64,000 nt of DNA, from assembly GCA_029204225.1 (NCBI GenBank), contig CM055097.1:35030804-35094803 (forward strand). Reading direction: 5' to 3'. The translations under genes and the position numbers were made by a program. Each line of letters opens with the position of its first letter. Position 1 is the first letter of the stretch. The DNA is from Diphasiastrum complanatum (Eukaryota; Streptophyta; Lycopodiopsida; Lycopodiales; Lycopodiaceae). This document shows positions 62,622-64,000 of the stretch, one piece after another. The notes under the pieces were generated by a model. It saw only the letters and a list, made by a program, of their open reading frames with translations, did no database searches and was not told the DNA's origin.

Positions 62622-62634
62622 GATTTGATACTAT
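62622..62634 (-). other. Degenerate primer-binding site
   Basis: On the minus strand TAGTATCAAATCC follows the LTR end. It differs from TGGTATCAGAGCC at three positions. Confidence 0.5.
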
Positions 62635-63335
62635 GTTAAAGTACTGTACTTTAGGACCATAAATGGATCTACAAAAGATCCACAAGAGTGATTAGATGCT
62701 TGCTTAACAATCTATCAAAAAACTAGTCATCAAAAAGTTGATCTAGATTGGCAATTTGACAAACAACAAGCATTAACAATCAAAAGCATTGATCAACATT
62801 GAAATCTGAGCCCGCACATGTGTACTACAGGCTGTAGTATGGCCTTAAACTGAGAAACAAGTAGAAATTGATTTGGTTGCATTTGGATCACAAAAACTCA
62901 ATGTACATAGTGAACTAGCTTGAGATTGCCAATGAGCTCCAAAAAAATTCTATCTTCTCACTATGGGAGCTTGGAATACATAGCAAATTTGACTTCTTTC
63001 TTGAAGTTCGGTGGATTTCCAGCATGTAATAAGGAAGTTAACTCACTCTTCTTGCCCTAAAATGAAACCCTAGTCTATTTCCTAGAGTCATGCTTGGTAG
63101 ATAGCTAGTTGCTCAATTTTCATCTTAAATGTAGGATTTAGGTCCTATAAACTAGGAATCACTACCAAAATGACATGACCAACCCTATGGACTTGACCTA
63201 ACCTAAATTAGGAGTGGGTTTCCATGTGGAATCTTGGCTATACATGTTTGGAACCCAATTATGTACAAAATTTACACTATTCTTCATGGTTTTTGATCAA
63301 GCTAGATTTGCCAATATTTGGCAATTCTTCACATT
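62635..63335 (-). repeat. Copia LTR, family B (5' LTR)
   Basis: On the minus strand TGTGAAGAATTGCCAAATAT...CAGTACTTTAACA, about 700 bp. It matches 42189-42876 in the opposite orientation. The primer-like motif makes it a 5' LTR. The internal region to its left is mostly deleted. Confidence 0.75.
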
Positions 63336-64000
63336 TGGGAAACTTTTTCACATAGCCTACATGTTATGATAATGTACAAGTTGTGCTTTTCCATTGTAGT
63401 ATATGATAAACTCTTGTCATCACGTCACTTTTAAAAAATTTGCAAACAAAAAAGAGATCTAGAGTTCATACAAACAAGACACATCAATCTTTCTGCCAAT
63501 GTAAAAATAAAATAAAAAAAAGTGAATATGTAAATTGATACAATATATTAGAGATCAATATTAGGCATTCTTACTGTACATTTGAAGATTGATTTGGGAA
63601 ATCAAATCAAGAATAGCTCTTGGCATCACAAAAAATTTCTCCTACTTTTGATGTTGGCCTGAACCAATGTCATGTACTTTTAGTACATCACTGCTTTTCA
63701 AGGCAATATAATATCCATTGTAAGCTTTGTAGGCCAAAAAGGACCTGTTAGCCTTAAGAACAAGGTGGTTCCCACTTTAGGCCCTCCAAAGTAATTAATA
63801 AGAATAATAGGCCAACAAGAGCCCAATATACTTTAAATAATACTTAACAAGGGCAAACTATTCCTCAAGATAGTTAAGTTAAGTTAAGTAAGAGCTTTGT
63901 CTATAACTAGGCAAGAGACATCATTTTGTGGATCTTTTGGCTTATTTGCAAGTGAGAGCCTCTAGCTTCTTCCTTGTGAATGTGAGCCATAGGGATCTCC
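63336..64000. other. No gene seen
   Basis: A+T-rich, with a small TTAAG repeat (GTTAAGTTAAGTTAAG near 63870). No motif or repeat partner in the window. Confidence 0.45.

Overview
The window looks like repeat-rich, AT-rich nuclear DNA from a land plant with a large genome. Three things point that way. Almost everything recognisable is LTR retrotransposon sequence (Ty1/copia and Ty3/gypsy, several families) primed from initiator-Met tRNA through TGGTATCAGAGC-type primer sites. There are very long pure (CT)n arrays. One small split gene has a plant-style TATA box and GT-AG intron. The species cannot be told from the sequence. No rRNA, tRNA, CRISPR, bacterial operon or organellar gene was seen.

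Layout. 1-17 kb: an LTR end with primer site, gypsy gag and RT remnants, and a minus-strand gypsy (about 14.9 to 6.85 kb) that was hit by a copia element with unusual LTR ends; part of that copia, its 3' LTR and the adjoining gypsy codons were later inverted in place. A ~745-bp repeat is present in inverted copies at 1 and 16.1-16.9 kb. 17.3-24.35 kb: a candidate gene for a ~57-residue secreted Cys-containing peptide, two exons, whose intron carries (CT)67(TA)30 and a complete, apparently very young copia element (17775-24089, one intact 1326-codon gag-pol, LTRs with no difference I could find). Related gene 5' ends lie at 26.3-26.6 kb and 15.3 kb. 26.6-31.4 kb: a decayed plus-strand gypsy. 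31.6-39.5 kb: a patchwork of gypsy and copia pieces of both strands, including a gypsy family with minisatellites at the start of gag.

39.5-42.9 kb: a plus-strand copia with decayed integrase, most of RT missing, and one 3' LTR. 43.0-44.1 kb: a duplicated TATA-box plus (CT)n module. 45.85-47.62 kb: about five diverged tandem copies of a ~340-bp satellite rich in TTGGTACT. 47.86-48.63 kb: unassigned Pro-rich reading frames. 49.15-60.2 kb: an old minus-strand copia split inside its gag zinc-knuckle codons by a younger plus-strand copia (53251-59405, TSD CTTGC). 60.9-63.3 kb: another minus-strand copia remnant with an LTR of the same family as that at 42.2 kb.

How parts work together: the only autonomous-looking unit is the 17.8-24.1 kb copia, which encodes gag, protease, integrase, reverse transcriptase and RNase H in one frame. 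The other elements are broken and could move only in trans, if at all. The only host-gene candidate is the small secreted-peptide gene and its relatives. Base-level boundaries were read by eye; identities and homologies are judgements from motifs, not database searches.
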